This document shows, piece by piece, positions 44,312-53,742 of a stretch of DNA of 64,000 nucleotides. The position numbers were made by a program, and so were the translations under genes. The stretch is from Cellulomonas xiejunii (GTDB taxonomy: Bacteria > Actinomycetota > Actinomycetes > Actinomycetales > Cellulomonadaceae). Location: positions 2,604,001 through 2,668,000 of the forward strand of contig NZ_CP101987.1 in assembly GCF_024508315.1 (NCBI RefSeq), given 5' to 3'. Position 1 is the stretch's first letter. Each line of letters begins with the position of its first letter. The notes below the pieces were generated by a model that was not told where the DNA came from, made no database searches, and saw only the letters and a list, made by a program, of their open reading frames with translations.

Positions 44312-45556
44312 GTGACCTCACGCCATGCCGCCGGTCGGCGCCTCCGTGCCCCCCGACACGCCCGGAACCTCGGGTCGCACGGGGCCATGCGTGCGGTCGC
44401 GCTCGCGGTCACGACCGTGCTCGTCTTCGGTGCCGCCGGCGGTGTCGCCGTGGCGGCGCGGATGACCGGCAACGTCAACGAGCTGGACCTCGACGGGCTC
44501 GTCGACGCGGCGCCGAGTCCGGAGCAGGCTCCGGACCCGTCCGACGCCCACGCCGGGCAGCCGGTGAACATCCTGGTGATGGGCTCCGACCAGCGTGACG
44601 GCGTCAACGCGGACATCGGTGGCGCGGAGGAGGGCATGCGGTCGGACACGACCATCCTGCTGCACGTCTCCGCGGACCGGACCCGGGTCGAGATGGTGTC
44701 GCTGCCGCGGGACTCCCTCGTCGAGATCCCGTCGTGCACGCTGACCAACGGCAAGACCACCAAGGCCCAGAAGCGCGGCATGCTCAACTCGGCGTTCGCC
44801 ATCGGCTGGGACTACGGCGGCGACCTCGAGTCGGCGGCGGCGTGCACGGTGAACACGGTGCAGGCCAACACGGGTGTCCCCATCACCAACGCCGTGATCG
44901 TGGACTTCGCCGGCTTCCAGGCCATGGTCGACGCCATCGGCGGGATCCCGATGTGCTTCGCCGAGGACCACTACGACAAGTACACGGGCCTGAACATCAC
45001 CGCCGGTGAGCACGTGCTCGACGGCGTCACCGCCCTGCAGTACGCGCGTGCGCGCCACGGGACGGGGTTCGACGGCTCGGACACGATGCGGGCGGGTCGC
45101 CAGCAGACGCTCGTCGCGAAGATGGCGAACGAGGTGCTCTCCAAGAACGTGCTCACGGACGGCGGGCAGCTGCTGCAGTTCCTCAGCGCCGCGACGCAGT
45201 CGGTGACCACCAACCTGTCGGTCGGCGACCTCACCGGCCTCGCGTTCAGCCTGCGTGGCGTCAGCCGTGAAAGCATCACCTTCATGACCGTGCCCTGGGC
45301 GCCCGCCAGCAGCGACAGGAACCGGGTCGAGTGGACGTCCGCGGCCGACGAGCTGTGGGCGAACATCGCGAACGACGTCCCGATGCTGGGCGTGCCGGAC
45401 GTCCCCGAGGTGCCGCAGGCACCGGAAGTGACGGCTCCCGGCGGCCAGGCCCCGGCCGCACCGCCCGCTGCCCCGCCGGTTCCGACGACCCCGACCGAGG
45501 CGAAGACACCAGGTGTCGACGCGTTCACGGCCGCAGACGCGTCGACGACCTGTTGA
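44312..45556 (+). CDS. LytR-CpsA-Psr (LCP) family glycopolymer ligase
   Basis: A 414-residue membrane-anchored protein: a basic cytoplasmic N-terminus, one helix (about 27-47), and an extracytoplasmic LCP domain (about 85-325) with LVMGSDQRDG, RSDTTILLHV, SLPRDSLVEIP and YARARHGTGFDGSD. LCP enzymes transfer lipid-linked wall polymers onto peptidoglycan. A Pro/Ala-rich tail (about 365-414) ends the protein. Its place at the end of the glycan locus suggests that it attaches one of the polysaccharides made here. GTG start supported by the -10 box. Confidence 0.92.
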   Translation: MTSRHAAGRRLRAPRHARNLGSHGAMRAVALAVTTVLVFGAAGGVAVAARMTGNVNELDLDGLVDAAPSPEQAPDPSDAHAGQPVNILVMGSDQRDGVNADIGGAEEGMRSDTTILLHVSADRTRVEMVSLPRDSLVEIPSCTLTNGKTTKAQKRGMLNSAFAIGWDYGGDLESAAACTVNTVQANTGVPITNAVIVDFAGFQAMVDAIGGIPMCFAEDHYDKYTGLNITAGEHVLDGVTALQYARARHGTGFDGSDTMRAGRQQTLVAKMANEVLSKNVLTDGGQLLQFLSAATQSVTTNLSVGDLTGLAFSLRGVSRESITFMTVPWAPASSDRNRVEWTSAADELWANIANDVPMLGVPDVPEVPQAPEVTAPGGQAPAAPPAAPPVPTTPTEAKTPGVDAFTAADASTTC

Positions 45557-45564
45557 GCGGGCGG

Positions 45565-47061
45565 ATGCCTGGACACGGCGACGAGGACGCGACCCCTCCT
45601 CCCAGCTTCGCTCCAGCCCCCGGACGAGACCGTCCCGGGGCTGACGACGCACGCGTGGTGGGCAGGTCGACCGCCCGACCGGCAACGCCGGCCCGGGTCG
45701 CACGTCCCGCGCGCGGCGCTTCCGCGCCGGGCGAGACACCGCCACCGTCCGTCACGCGCAGCAGCACGCCTCCACCGACGACGCGCGCGCCCCGCGGCAC
45801 CCCGCCACCCGCACCGCGCAGCGCCTCCGCACCGCGCAGCACCTCCGCACCTCGCAGCACCTCCGCACCCCGCAGCACCTCCGCACGCCGCAGCGGCGCG
45901 GCGGACGCGACTCCCCCCGGGCCGACCACGCCTCCCTCGTCCGGAGCCCCGGCCTCGTACGCTCCCGCTGGCGGGAACGCCCGTGGCGCACACACGCCGG
46001 CCGCACCCGGGCAGGCGGCACGCCGGACCACCGTCGCGCGTCCCGCGCCGCGCGTCGCCGGCCCGCCGTCCCGCCCCGGCGGGATCGCGCCCGGCGCGAC
46101 GCCCGTGGCCCGGCGACGACGGCTCCCCCGCGCCCGCCTCGTCGTGATCGTCCTGCTGGTGGCGCTCATTGCGTGGCCCATCGGGCTGCTGATCTGGGCG
46201 AACGGTCTCCTGCAGCACACGCCGGCGCTCTCCGGGGCGGCCGACACGCCTGGCACCACGTACCTGCTCGCCGGCACGGACGCCCGCGGCGACGAGGGCG
46301 GCATCCCGCAGGACGGCACCGAGGGTCAGCGCACCGACACGATCCTGCTGCTGCACGTCCCGGAGAGCGGCCCGACCGCGATGATCTCGCTGCCGCGGGA
46401 CACGTACGTCGAGGTCCCCGGGCACGGCCCGGCCAAGCTCAACTCCGCGTTCGCCTGGGGCGGGGCACCGTTGCTGGTGCAGACCGTCGAGGGCCTCACC
46501 GGGCTGACGATCGACCACTATGCCGAGATCGGCATGGGCGGCGTCTCGCACCTCGTGGACGCCGTCGGAGGTGTCAACCTCTGCTACGACGGTGACGTCA
46601 ACGACCCCGACTCGGGCATGGTCTGGACCGCCGGCTGCCACGACGTCGACGGACAGGCTGCGCTGTCGTTCGCCCGCATGCGCAAGGCGGACCCGCAGGG
46701 CGACGTCGGTCGGGCCCTGCGGCAGCGGCAGCTGATCGGCGCGGTCATGGGCAAGGTCAGCCCTGGTTCCCTGGCGTTCGACCCCGGCGCGCAGGTCGCG
46801 CTGGTCGACGCGGGGACGGGGGCCCTCACCTTCGACGAGGACGCCGGCGTGCTGGACGTCGCGCGGCTGGCGCTGGCGTTCCGCGCCGCGAACGCCGAGG
46901 GCGGCATCACCGGCACGCCGCCGATCGTCAGCATCGACTACCGACCCGGCAACATCGGTTCGACGGTGCTCCTCGACGCGGACGCCACACCGGACTTCTT
47001 CGCCGCCATCCGCGACGGCTCGCTGCCGCCGGGGCCGGTGGGCGGGGTCCCCGGCTCGTAG
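45565..47061 (+). CDS. LytR-CpsA-Psr family protein with long disordered N-terminus
   Basis: A 498-residue protein. The first 185 residues are Pro/Ala/Arg/Ser-rich and disordered, including four in-frame copies of an 18-bp repeat encoding PRSxSA. A membrane helix (about 192-214) follows, then the LCP domain (about 230-470) with LLAGTDARGD, RTDTILLLHV, SLPRDTYVEVP and FARMRKADPQGD. It starts 8 bp after the first LCP gene and probably is co-transcribed with it. The ATG at 45565 has no strong ribosome site; TTG 45553 is an alternative. Confidence 0.9.
   Translation: MPGHGDEDATPPPSFAPAPGRDRPGADDARVVGRSTARPATPARVARPARGASAPGETPPPSVTRSSTPPPTTRAPRGTPPPAPRSASAPRSTSAPRSTSAPRSTSARRSGAADATPPGPTTPPSSGAPASYAPAGGNARGAHTPAAPGQAARRTTVARPAPRVAGPPSRPGGIAPGATPVARRRRLPRARLVVIVLLVALIAWPIGLLIWANGLLQHTPALSGAADTPGTTYLLAGTDARGDEGGIPQDGTEGQRTDTILLLHVPESGPTAMISLPRDTYVEVPGHGPAKLNSAFAWGGAPLLVQTVEGLTGLTIDHYAEIGMGGVSHLVDAVGGVNLCYDGDVNDPDSGMVWTAGCHDVDGQAALSFARMRKADPQGDVGRALRQRQLIGAVMGKVSPGSLAFDPGAQVALVDAGTGALTFDEDAGVLDVARLALAFRAANAEGGITGTPPIVSIDYRPGNIGSTVLLDADATPDFFAAIRDGSLPPGPVGGVPGS
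45814..45885 (+). repeat. Four tandem 18-bp repeats inside the second LCP gene
   Basis: Units at 45814, 45832, 45850 and 45868, consensus CCGCGCAGCACCTCCGCA, plus a decayed fifth. In frame, each encodes Pro-Arg-Ser-Thr(Ala)-Ser-Ala in the disordered cytoplasmic tail. Copy number could vary by slippage without changing the frame. Confidence 0.9.
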
Positions 47062-47089
47062 CCCGCGGCCGCGCGCACCCGGGCGCGGA

Positions 47090-47638
47090 TCAGGCGGAGA
47101 ACCCCGTCGCGGGTCGGGTGGCTCGCGCGCGCAGACGCTCGCCCTTGGCGTCGGCCTGCGCACGCAGGCCGTCCTGGAAGTCCCGCATGGCCCTGCGCAA
47201 CCGGTCGGCCTCCGGTCCCGAGCCGGAGGCGAGGATGCGCACGGCCAGCAGGCCCGCGTTGCGCGCACCGCCCACCGACACGGTCGCGACCGGCACACCC
47301 GCAGGCATCTGGACGATCGACAGCAGGGAGTCCATGCCGTCGAGGTGCGCGAGCGGGACGGGGACGCCCACGACAGGGAGCGGGGTGACGGCGGCCAGCA
47401 TGCCGGGCAGGTGCGCGGCTCCCCCGGCCCCCGCCACGATCACGCGCAGCCCGCGGTCGGCCGCCTCGCGGCCGTAGGCGACCATCTTGTCGGGCTGCCG
47501 GTGCGCCGACACGACATCGACCTCGACGGCCACGTCGAACTCGGCGAGCGCGTCCGCTGCGGCCTGCATGACGGGCCAGTCGGAGTCCGAGCCCATGACG
47601 ATGCCGACCTGGGTGCTCCCCGGTGTGGTGCCGCTCAT
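47090..47638 (-). CDS. purE: N5-carboxyaminoimidazole ribonucleotide mutase
   Basis: A 182-residue class I PurE that converts N5-CAIR to CAIR in purine synthesis. Motifs: [13 protein letters not shown] near 12-24, SAHRQPDKM with the catalytic His, [11 protein letters not shown], and [18 protein letters not shown]. It begins 8 bp after the purK stop, so the two form an operon. It ends 28 bp from the converging LCP gene. Confidence 0.95.
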   Translation of the reverse strand: MSGTTPGSTQVGIVMGSDSDWPVMQAAADALAEFDVAVEVDVVSAHRQPDKMVAYGREAADRGLRVIVAGAGGAAHLPGMLAAVTPLPVVGVPVPLAHLDGMDSLLSIVQMPAGVPVATVSVGGARNAGLLAVRILASGSGPEADRLRRAMRDFQDGLRAQADAKGERLRARATRPATGFSA

Positions 47639-47646
47639 CTCGTCCC

Positions 47647-48825
47647 TCAGTCCTCGGTGCTCTCGCCGCGCAGCCGCGCGACCGCCGCGCGCGCACGCGC
47701 ACGGACGTCGTCCAGGTCGTCACCGGACACGTTGACGTGCCCGAGCTTGCGGCCCGGGCGGACCGCCTTGCCGTACAGGTGCACCTTCGCGCCCGGGTCG
47801 GCGCCGAGCACGTCACGCAGCGCATCGGTCGGGTCGTCGAGCGCGCTGCCGAGGAGGTTCACCATGACCGTCCACCGGGCCACGGGTGCGACGTCACCCA
47901 GCGGCAGGTCGAGCACGGCCCGCAGGTGCTGCTCGAACTGGCTGGTGACGGCGCCGTCGATGGTCCAGTGCCCCGAGTTGTGGGGACGCATCGCGAGCTC
48001 GTTGACGAGCACACGCGGCGCACCTCCCGCCGGGTCCGCCACCTCGAAGAGCTCGACGGCCAGCACTCCCGTCACGCCGAGGCCGTCGGCGACGGCCCGA
48101 GCGATGCCCTCGGCCTGGGCAGCGGTCTGCGGGTGCAGCGCGGGGGCGGGCGCCACCACCTCCGCGCACACCCCGTCCTGTTGGACCGACTCGACGACCG
48201 GCCACACGACGCAGCGCCCCGAGGGGGTGCGCGCGACGAGGACGGCCAGCTCACGGGTGAAGGGCACGAGCTCCTCGGCCAGGAGCGCCGGGCCGGTGCG
48301 GTCGGCGGCGGCCGAGCACCAGGACGTCACGTCGTCGGGGAGCGCACCGTCGCCGACGACGCGCACACCCTTCCCGTCGTACCCGCCCCGGGTGGTCTTG
48401 ACGACCGCCCGCCCGCCGACGGCGGTGCGGAAGCGCTCGAGGTCCGCCACGTCGCCGACCGGCGCCCAGCGCGGGCAGGGCACGCCGAGCTCCGTGAGAC
48501 GCCGGCGCATCACGGCCTTGTCCTGGGCGTGCACGAGTGCCGCCGGGCCCGGGTGCACCGGCACGCCGCGCACCTCGACCGCGTCCAGGACCTCCGCCGG
48601 GACGTGCTCGTGCTCGAACGTGAGCACGTCCGCCCCGTCGACGAGCGCGAGCACCGCGTCCACGTCGGACGCGGCGCCCACGGGCGAGTCGGCGACGGCC
48701 TGCGCCGCCGAGGCGTCCGCCGCCTCGGACAGGACGCGCAGGTGCAGACCCAGTGCGGTCGCGGGGCCGGCCATCATCCGGGCCAGCTGGCCGCCGCCGA
48801 CGACGGCCACGATCGGAGGTGTCAC
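47647..48825 (-). CDS. purK: N5-carboxyaminoimidazole ribonucleotide synthase
   Basis: A 392-residue ATP-grasp enzyme that carboxylates AIR to N5-CAIR with ATP and bicarbonate. It opens [22 protein letters not shown], the glycine-rich [11 protein letters not shown] loop, and [14 protein letters not shown] are all typical of PurK. GTG 48825 is chosen because the frame upstream is antisense-like and because a TACCCT box lies 8 nt before it. Confidence 0.95.
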   Translation of the reverse strand: MTPPIVAVVGGGQLARMMAGPATALGLHLRVLSEAADASAAQAVADSPVGAASDVDAVLALVDGADVLTFEHEHVPAEVLDAVEVRGVPVHPGPAALVHAQDKAVMRRRLTELGVPCPRWAPVGDVADLERFRTAVGGRAVVKTTRGGYDGKGVRVVGDGALPDDVTSWCSAAADRTGPALLAEELVPFTRELAVLVARTPSGRCVVWPVVESVQQDGVCAEVVAPAPALHPQTAAQAEGIARAVADGLGVTGVLAVELFEVADPAGGAPRVLVNELAMRPHNSGHWTIDGAVTSQFEQHLRAVLDLPLGDVAPVARWTVMVNLLGSALDDPTDALRDVLGADPGAKVHLYGKAVRPGRKLGHVNVSGDDLDDVRARARAAVARLRGESTED

Positions 48826-48833
48826 GGGCGTCG

Positions 48834-48839
48834 AGGGTA
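48834..48839 (-). promoter_or_regulatory. -10 box TACCCT for purK-purE
   Basis: TACCCT, 8 nt, then GTG at 48,825 on the minus strand. The mRNA would have at most a 1-2 nt leader. Confidence 0.4.
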
Positions 48840-48886
48840 GCCGTTGACGGTGCGTGCCCGTGGTGACGCCCACGGGCGCACAGTCC

Positions 48887-50077
48887 TCACGGCACGGACG
48901 CCTGGATGACCCGCCCCTCGCCGGAGGCACGCAGGGCCCCGTCGGACGCGGGGACGAAGGCAGCCTGTCCCGACGCGATCTCGAGGACCTCGCCCGCCTG
49001 CGTGTGCAGGGTGGCACGCCCTTCGAGGCAGAGCACGATCCGGGGGCCGAGCCCGGGCATCCGGCACCGCACGTCGGACAGGCGGGTGACGGACAGCTCG
49101 AAGTCGTCGACGGGCACGTAGTACACGTCCGTGGCGTCGTACACGTGCTCGGGCGCGATGCGGATCGGCGGGGCCGCGACGCACTCGACGATCCGCAGCA
49201 GCTCGGGGACGTCGACGTGCTTGGTGGTCAGACCGGCCCGCAGGACGTTGTCGGAGTTCGCCATGAGTTCGACCGCGAAGCCGTCGAGGTACGCGTGCAC
49301 GGTGCCGGCCGGGACGAAGAGCGCCTCGCCCGGTCGCAACGACACCGGGTTGAGCAGGACGGCCGTCACCGCGCCCGGGTCCCCCGGGTAGGTGCGCTCG
49401 AGGAGGTCGACGGCACGGTCCGTACGGGGCGAGGGCGACCCGGCTCGCAGGCGTGCCCGGAACGCGTCCGCCAGGTCGTGGACCTCGTCGGGCCCCGGTC
49501 GCGTCGCCTCGCTCACGAGCAGGGTGAACGCCTCCTGCATGCCCGTCGAGGTGGGGTCCGAGGTCACGACCTTGTGCAGCTGGCGGGCTGTCGGGTGGTC
49601 GACGCCGTCGAGGATCTCCGCAGCGCGGCGCGGCGCGCGGAAGCCGACGAGGGCCTCGAACGGCGAGAGCGCGTACACGAGCTCCGGCTTGTGGTTGCGG
49701 TCCCGGTACGACCGTCGCGGGTCGTCCACCGGGACGGCCCGCGCGTCCTCGCGCTCGTACCCCTCGCGCGCCAGCTCGATGCTGGGATGCACCTGGAGGG
49801 ACAGGGGGCGCGCGGCCGCGATCAGCTTGAGCAGGAACGGCAGCCCGGGGCCGAAGCGCGAGACGACGTCGTCCCCGAGGTGGGACACGGGGTCGGACGC
49901 GATCGCGCGGTCCAGCGCCTGCACTCCCGCGCCGACGAGCCGGGAGGGCGCGGACGCGTGTGCGCCGAACCACGCCTCTGCGACCGGCGAACCGTCGGCG
50001 GGGCGACCGAGCATCTCCGGGATGGCGGTCGACGATCCCCAGGCGTAGCCCTGGAGCGCCGGCTCGAGAACCTGCAC
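48887..50077 (-). CDS. manA: Mannose-6-phosphate isomerase
   Basis: A 396-residue zinc enzyme of the type I PMI cupin family, interconverting fructose-6-phosphate and mannose-6-phosphate. Zinc-site segments are visible: LSLQVHPS (Gln-x-His), NHKPELVYAL (His-Lys-Pro-Glu) and FVPAGTVHAYLDG (His). It provides the entry to GDP-mannose, needed by the gmd genes at 15,182-17,147. GTG start follows a strong GAGGAGGAA ribosome site. Confidence 0.94.
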   Translation of the reverse strand: MQVLEPALQGYAWGSSTAIPEMLGRPADGSPVAEAWFGAHASAPSRLVGAGVQALDRAIASDPVSHLGDDVVSRFGPGLPFLLKLIAAARPLSLQVHPSIELAREGYEREDARAVPVDDPRRSYRDRNHKPELVYALSPFEALVGFRAPRRAAEILDGVDHPTARQLHKVVTSDPTSTGMQEAFTLLVSEATRPGPDEVHDLADAFRARLRAGSPSPRTDRAVDLLERTYPGDPGAVTAVLLNPVSLRPGEALFVPAGTVHAYLDGFAVELMANSDNVLRAGLTTKHVDVPELLRIVECVAAPPIRIAPEHVYDATDVYYVPVDDFELSVTRLSDVRCRMPGLGPRIVLCLEGRATLHTQAGEVLEIASGQAAFVPASDGALRASGEGRVIQASVP

Positions 50078-50107
50078 GGCTTCCTCCTCGCGGACGGATG
50101 TGGTCGA

Positions 50108-50113
50108 AGCCTA
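50108..50113 (-). promoter_or_regulatory. -10 box TAGGCT for manA
   Basis: TAGGCT on the minus strand, giving a leader of about 24 nt that contains the GAGGAGG ribosome site. Confidence 0.45.
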
Positions 50114-50142
50114 GCCCGGGCGCCGGTCCCGACGGGACGTCC

Positions 50143-51480
50143 TCACCACCGGCGGTCGCGGCGCACCGAGATCACGGCGCCACGAGGCAGCACGACGTCA
50201 GGCCGCAGCGACGCCGGGACGCCGGACAGGAACAGCGCAAACACCGCAGGTCGTCGCTGTGCGAGCTCGAGCCGGCCGCCGTCCGCGCTCGCGAGGTCCC
50301 GCGCGAGCGCCAGTCCCAGACCCGTCCCCGCACCGGACGTGACGTCACGCTCGAAGATGCGTGGCGCGAGGTCGTCGGGCACACCCTCACCCTCGTCCCC
50401 GACCTCGACGACCACGGCGCGCGACGAGCCGCCGGCGCGCGAGCGCACGGTCGTGGTGCCCGCGCCGTGCTTCAGGGAGTTCTCGATGAGCGTCGCCAGC
50501 ACCTGGGCCAACGCGCCCGGCGTCGCGAGCACCTGCGTCGTCGGGTCGACCTCGACGACGAGCCGGCGGCCGGCGGCGGCGAACGTGGGTGCCCACTCCT
50601 CCTCCTGCTGGTGCACGACCTCCTGCAGGAGGATCGCCTCCGTCGTACCGCCCTGGGCGCGACGCGAGCTCGCGAGCAGGTCGTCCACGACGCGCACGAG
50701 CCGTTCGACCTGCTCGAGCGAGATGCGGGCCTCCTCGCGCACCTCCTCCTCCCCGGCGGTGAGCATGATCTCCTCGAGCCGCATCGACAGGGCTGTCAGC
50801 GGCGTCCGCAGCTGGTGCGAGGCGTCGGACGCGAACTGGCGCTCGGCGGCGAGCCGCCCCGCCATCCGGTCGGCGCTGCGGGCCAGCTCGGCGGCCACGA
50901 GGTCGATCTCCTCGACTCCCGACGGCTCCAGCTGCGGCCGGACCTGTCCCGACCCGAGCTGCTCCGCCGACGCCGCGAGGTACACCAGAGGCGCGGCAAG
51001 CCTGTTGGCCTGCCAGATCGCCGTCGCGATGCCCGCCGCGAACGCGACGACGGCGGCGACGACGACGAGGGCGATCACCTGCGTCGACATCCAGAAGACG
51101 TCCCACCACGACACGTACAGCAGCACCGTCGCGCCGGTGCCGGACGTGGTCTCGACCGTGAGGCGCCGCTGGTCGAACGTCGGGCCGGCCCGGTACGTCT
51201 CACCGGACGGGGTCCGCACCACGACCGTCGCCTCGAGACCTTCGCCGGGCTCATCAGGGGACTCGGCGCCCGTGTACGGCTCGAGCATGCGGTCGGACAG
51301 CGCGATCTGCTGCTCGACCCGGAAGTCGACCGTCCGCGCCACGGACTGCGCCCGGACCCCGAGACTGTAGAGCGCGTTCTCCCGCACCAGCTGTGCACCG
51401 AGGAAGGCGAGCGGGAAGCCCAGCAGGACGACCGCGACCGTGACGGCGGCGATCGTCGCCTGCAGGACGCGACGTCGCAC
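50143..51480 (-). CDS. Sensor histidine kinase (HisKA type)
   Basis: A 445-residue membrane kinase: helix about 8-30, an extracytoplasmic sensor region (about 31-130), a second helix (about 132-155), HAMP-like segment, then the H-box FASDASHQLRTPL (about 219-231), the N-box TLIENSLKHG, and G-boxes GDEGEGVP and GTGLGLALA. It is the partner of the response regulator encoded 3 bp upstream. The C-terminus has an unusual hydrophobic-basic tail. The signal sensed is unknown. Confidence 0.93.
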   Translation of the reverse strand: MRRRVLQATIAAVTVAVVLLGFPLAFLGAQLVRENALYSLGVRAQSVARTVDFRVEQQIALSDRMLEPYTGAESPDEPGEGLEATVVVRTPSGETYRAGPTFDQRRLTVETTSGTGATVLLYVSWWDVFWMSTQVIALVVVAAVVAFAAGIATAIWQANRLAAPLVYLAASAEQLGSGQVRPQLEPSGVEEIDLVAAELARSADRMAGRLAAERQFASDASHQLRTPLTALSMRLEEIMLTAGEEEVREEARISLEQVERLVRVVDDLLASSRRAQGGTTEAILLQEVVHQQEEEWAPTFAAAGRRLVVEVDPTTQVLATPGALAQVLATLIENSLKHGAGTTTVRSRAGGSSRAVVVEVGDEGEGVPDDLAPRIFERDVTSGAGTGLGLALARDLASADGGRLELAQRRPAVFALFLSGVPASLRPDVVLPRGAVISVRRDRRW

Positions 51481-51483
51481 GCG

Positions 51484-52218
51484 TCAGACCCTGTCGAGCG
51501 GCCCCGACGCCACGTCGGACGCCGTGGCAGCGTCGGAGGCGCTCCCGGTCTCGAAACGGAAGCCCATGCCGCGCACGGTGGAGATGTACCGGGGTGCGTT
51601 CGCGTCGTCGCCGAGCTTGCGACGCAGCCACGACACGTGCATGTCGAGCGTCTTCGTCGAGCCGGTCGGGTCCGAGCCCCAGACCTCGCGCATGAGCGTC
51701 TCGCGCGAGACGACCGTCCCCGCGGCCGCGACCAGGACGCGCAGCAGGTCGAACTCCTTGGCCGTCAGGTGCAGCTCGCGCTCCCCCTGGAACGCGCGGT
51801 GCGCGGCGACGTCGACACGCACGTTCTGGGCGTGCAGCTCGTCCTCCTCAGCGGGGTCGCCCACGGTGCGGCGCAGCAGCGCCCGGACCCGTGCGAGCAG
51901 CTCGGCGAGACGGAACGGCTTGGTGACGTAGTCGTCGGCACCCGCGTCGAGGCCGACGACGAGGTCGACCTCGTCGGCGCGCGCCGTCAGCACGAGCACG
52001 GGCGTCGTCAGACCCTGGCTGCGGATCGCGCGGGCGACGTCGAGGCCGTCCATGTCCGGCAGACCGAGGTCGAGGACCACGAGGTCGGCGCTCGCGGCGC
52101 CGTCGATCGCGCCTTGACCCGTGCCTTGCACGCGCACGTCGTAACCTTCACGCCCGAGCGCCCGGGCCAAAGGCTCGGCAATCGCGGGGTCGTCCTCCGC
52201 CAGCAGCACCTGGGTCAT
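51484..52218 (-). CDS. OmpR/PhoB family response regulator
   Basis: A 244-residue regulator. The receiver domain has acidic AEDD at 8-11, the phosphoacceptor Asp in VVLDLGLPDMDG (about 49), Thr in LVLTARAD and Lys in VTKPF. A winged-helix DNA-binding domain (about 128-222) contains TAKEFDLLRVL and VSWLRRKLGD. It is promoted from a TAACAT box 6 nt before the ATG, so the mRNA is probably leaderless. The kinase follows after 3 bp. Confidence 0.95.
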   Translation of the reverse strand: MTQVLLAEDDPAIAEPLARALGREGYDVRVQGTGQGAIDGAASADLVVLDLGLPDMDGLDVARAIRSQGLTTPVLVLTARADEVDLVVGLDAGADDYVTKPFRLAELLARVRALLRRTVGDPAEEDELHAQNVRVDVAAHRAFQGERELHLTAKEFDLLRVLVAAAGTVVSRETLMREVWGSDPTGSTKTLDMHVSWLRRKLGDDANAPRYISTVRGMGFRFETGSASDAATASDVASGPLDRV

Positions 52219-52224
52219 TCCGCC

Positions 52225-52230
52225 ATGTTA
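52225..52230 (-). promoter_or_regulatory. -10 box TAACAT, leaderless start of the OmpR-type regulator
   Basis: TAACAT, then GGCGGA (6 nt), then ATG at 52,218 on the minus strand. The GGCGGA is too close to the start to act as a ribosome site. Confidence 0.6.
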
Positions 52231-52302
52231 GGTCACGAACTCGCCCCCGCCGCCAGCCCTCGGTCCCGGACGCGCCGGAGATCCACCGATCGCCGCGGAC
52301 CA

Positions 52303-52385
52303 CCCCGGGTGCACGGCCACCTGCACCCGGGGGCGGACGGGGCCGGTGGTCAGGTCCGCCCGCAGGTGCACGCCGACGGCGGACC
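52303..52385. promoter_or_regulatory. Two inverted repeats between divergent two-component systems
   Basis: Arms CCCCGGGTGCA (52303-52313) and TGCACCCGGGG (52322-52332), spacer 8 bp, form the first. Arms GGTCCGCC (52353-52360) and GGCGGACC (52378-52385), spacer 17 bp, form the second, which ends 8 bp before the TAGGCT box of the rightward kinase gene. They may be binding sites for one of the flanking regulators. Confidence 0.4.
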
Positions 52386-52392
52386 CGCCACC

Positions 52393-52398
52393 TAGGCT
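52393..52398 (+). promoter_or_regulatory. -10 box TAGGCT, leaderless start of the NarL-family kinase
   Basis: TAGGCT, then TGCAGG (6 nt), then ATG at 52,405. Confidence 0.6.
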
Positions 52399-52404
52399 TG
52401 CAGG

Positions 52405-53742
52405 ATGACGTGGTGGGACCGGCTGTGGCAGTGGGAGGACACCCACCGCCAGGGCGTCGACATCACCATCACCGCCCTCCTGACCCTCTCACTCGTCCCG
52501 GCGTCCGTCCTGGCCGTCGCGGGCCAGGACGCGGGCAGCAGCGCCGCGCTCGTCTCGCTGTGCGTGCTCGGCGTCGTCGTGCCCCTCGCATGGCGCCGCA
52601 CCCGCCCCGCAGCGTCGGTCGCGCTCGTGTACACCGCCGCCCTGCTGCACGTCGTCGCAGGCTTCCCGCTGCTGCCCGTCGACGTCGTGATCCCGTTCTC
52701 CCTGTACTCGGTGGCACTGCACGGCCCGCGCTGGGCCCACCGCACGGGCATCGTCACCGCGATGGTGGGTGCGGTCGTCGTGGGCGCCGCCGTGGCCATG
52801 CCGTACGACCGCGCCGGCGCCCTGATCCTCATGGTGCTGATCGCGAGCATCTTCCTGGTCGCGTGGGCGTTCGGCCTCGTGCGCCGCAGCCGCCGGGAGC
52901 ACCTCGAGGCGCTGCTGGACCGCGCGGAACGGCTCGAGGTCGAGCGGGACCAGCAGGCGATCATCGCGACCGCGGCGGAACGCGCGCGCATCGCACGCGA
53001 GATGCACGACATCGTGGCCCACAGCCTGTCCGTGATGATCGCGCAGGCCGACGGCGGACGGTACGCCGCGGTGCAGGACCCCGACGCCGCGAGCCGATCG
53101 CTCGGCACGATCGCGGAGACCGGACGCGCGGCACTCACCGACATGCGCCGCCTGCTGGGTGTCCTGCGCGACGCGCCGGGAACGGGCGGGCCGGGACGCG
53201 CGGCACCCGGGGTGCTCGCCGACGGACAGACCGGGACCGACGCCGCCGTCACGTCGGTCGCCACCACCACGCCGCAACCCGCCGTGGAGGACGTCGAGCA
53301 GCTGGTGGCGCAGGTGCGGGCCAGCGGCGTGCGCGTGTCGTACGTGCGCCTGGGGACGCCCCGGCACCTGCCCCCTGGCGCCGGTCTGACCGTCTACCGC
53401 ATCGCCCAGGAGTCCCTGACCAACGTGCTCAAGCACGCGGGGCCCGACCCGGGCGTCACCGTCATGCTCCAGTGGCAGCCGGCCGCCGTGACCCTGGAGG
53501 TCAGCGACGACGGGCGCGGCGCCGCCGCCGCCGCCGACGGCCTGGGCCAGGGCCTGGTAGGCATGCGCGAGCGCGCGACCATGTTCGGGGGCACGGTGAC
53601 CGCCGGCCCGCGCCCCGGTGGCGGGTTCCGCGTCCGCGCGACGCTGCCCACCCCGGGGTCGGGTACCGCTGCGGAAGCGGACGACGCCGGCACCCCGACG
53701 CGCACCCCGACCCTCGACCCCTCTGGAGGAACCCCCTCGTGA
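52405..53742 (+). CDS. Sensor histidine kinase, NarL/DesK type (HisKA_3)
   Basis: A 445-residue kinase with four to five hydrophobic helices in the first 155 residues, a coiled-coil linker, the HisKA_3 H-box ERARIAREMHDIVAHSLS (about 192-209), and an ATPase domain with VYRIAQESLTNVLKHA and DGRG..GLVGMRERA. A poorly conserved Pro/Thr-rich insert (about 255-295) separates dimerisation and ATPase regions. It ends inside the start of its response regulator (GTGA) and belongs to a unit with the ABC transporter downstream. Confidence 0.94.
   Translation: MTWWDRLWQWEDTHRQGVDITITALLTLSLVPASVLAVAGQDAGSSAALVSLCVLGVVVPLAWRRTRPAASVALVYTAALLHVVAGFPLLPVDVVIPFSLYSVALHGPRWAHRTGIVTAMVGAVVVGAAVAMPYDRAGALILMVLIASIFLVAWAFGLVRRSRREHLEALLDRAERLEVERDQQAIIATAAERARIAREMHDIVAHSLSVMIAQADGGRYAAVQDPDAASRSLGTIAETGRAALTDMRRLLGVLRDAPGTGGPGRAAPGVLADGQTGTDAAVTSVATTTPQPAVEDVEQLVAQVRASGVRVSYVRLGTPRHLPPGAGLTVYRIAQESLTNVLKHAGPDPGVTVMLQWQPAAVTLEVSDDGRGAAAAADGLGQGLVGMRERATMFGGTVTAGPRPGGGFRVRATLPTPGSGTAAEADDAGTPTRTPTLDPSGGTPS

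Noticed and set aside
49960..52395. An 811-codon plus-strand frame over manA, the OmpR-type kinase and its regulator.
   Set aside because: Antisense to three well-supported genes, and its residues (Arg/His/Asp-rich) are typical of a complement-strand frame.
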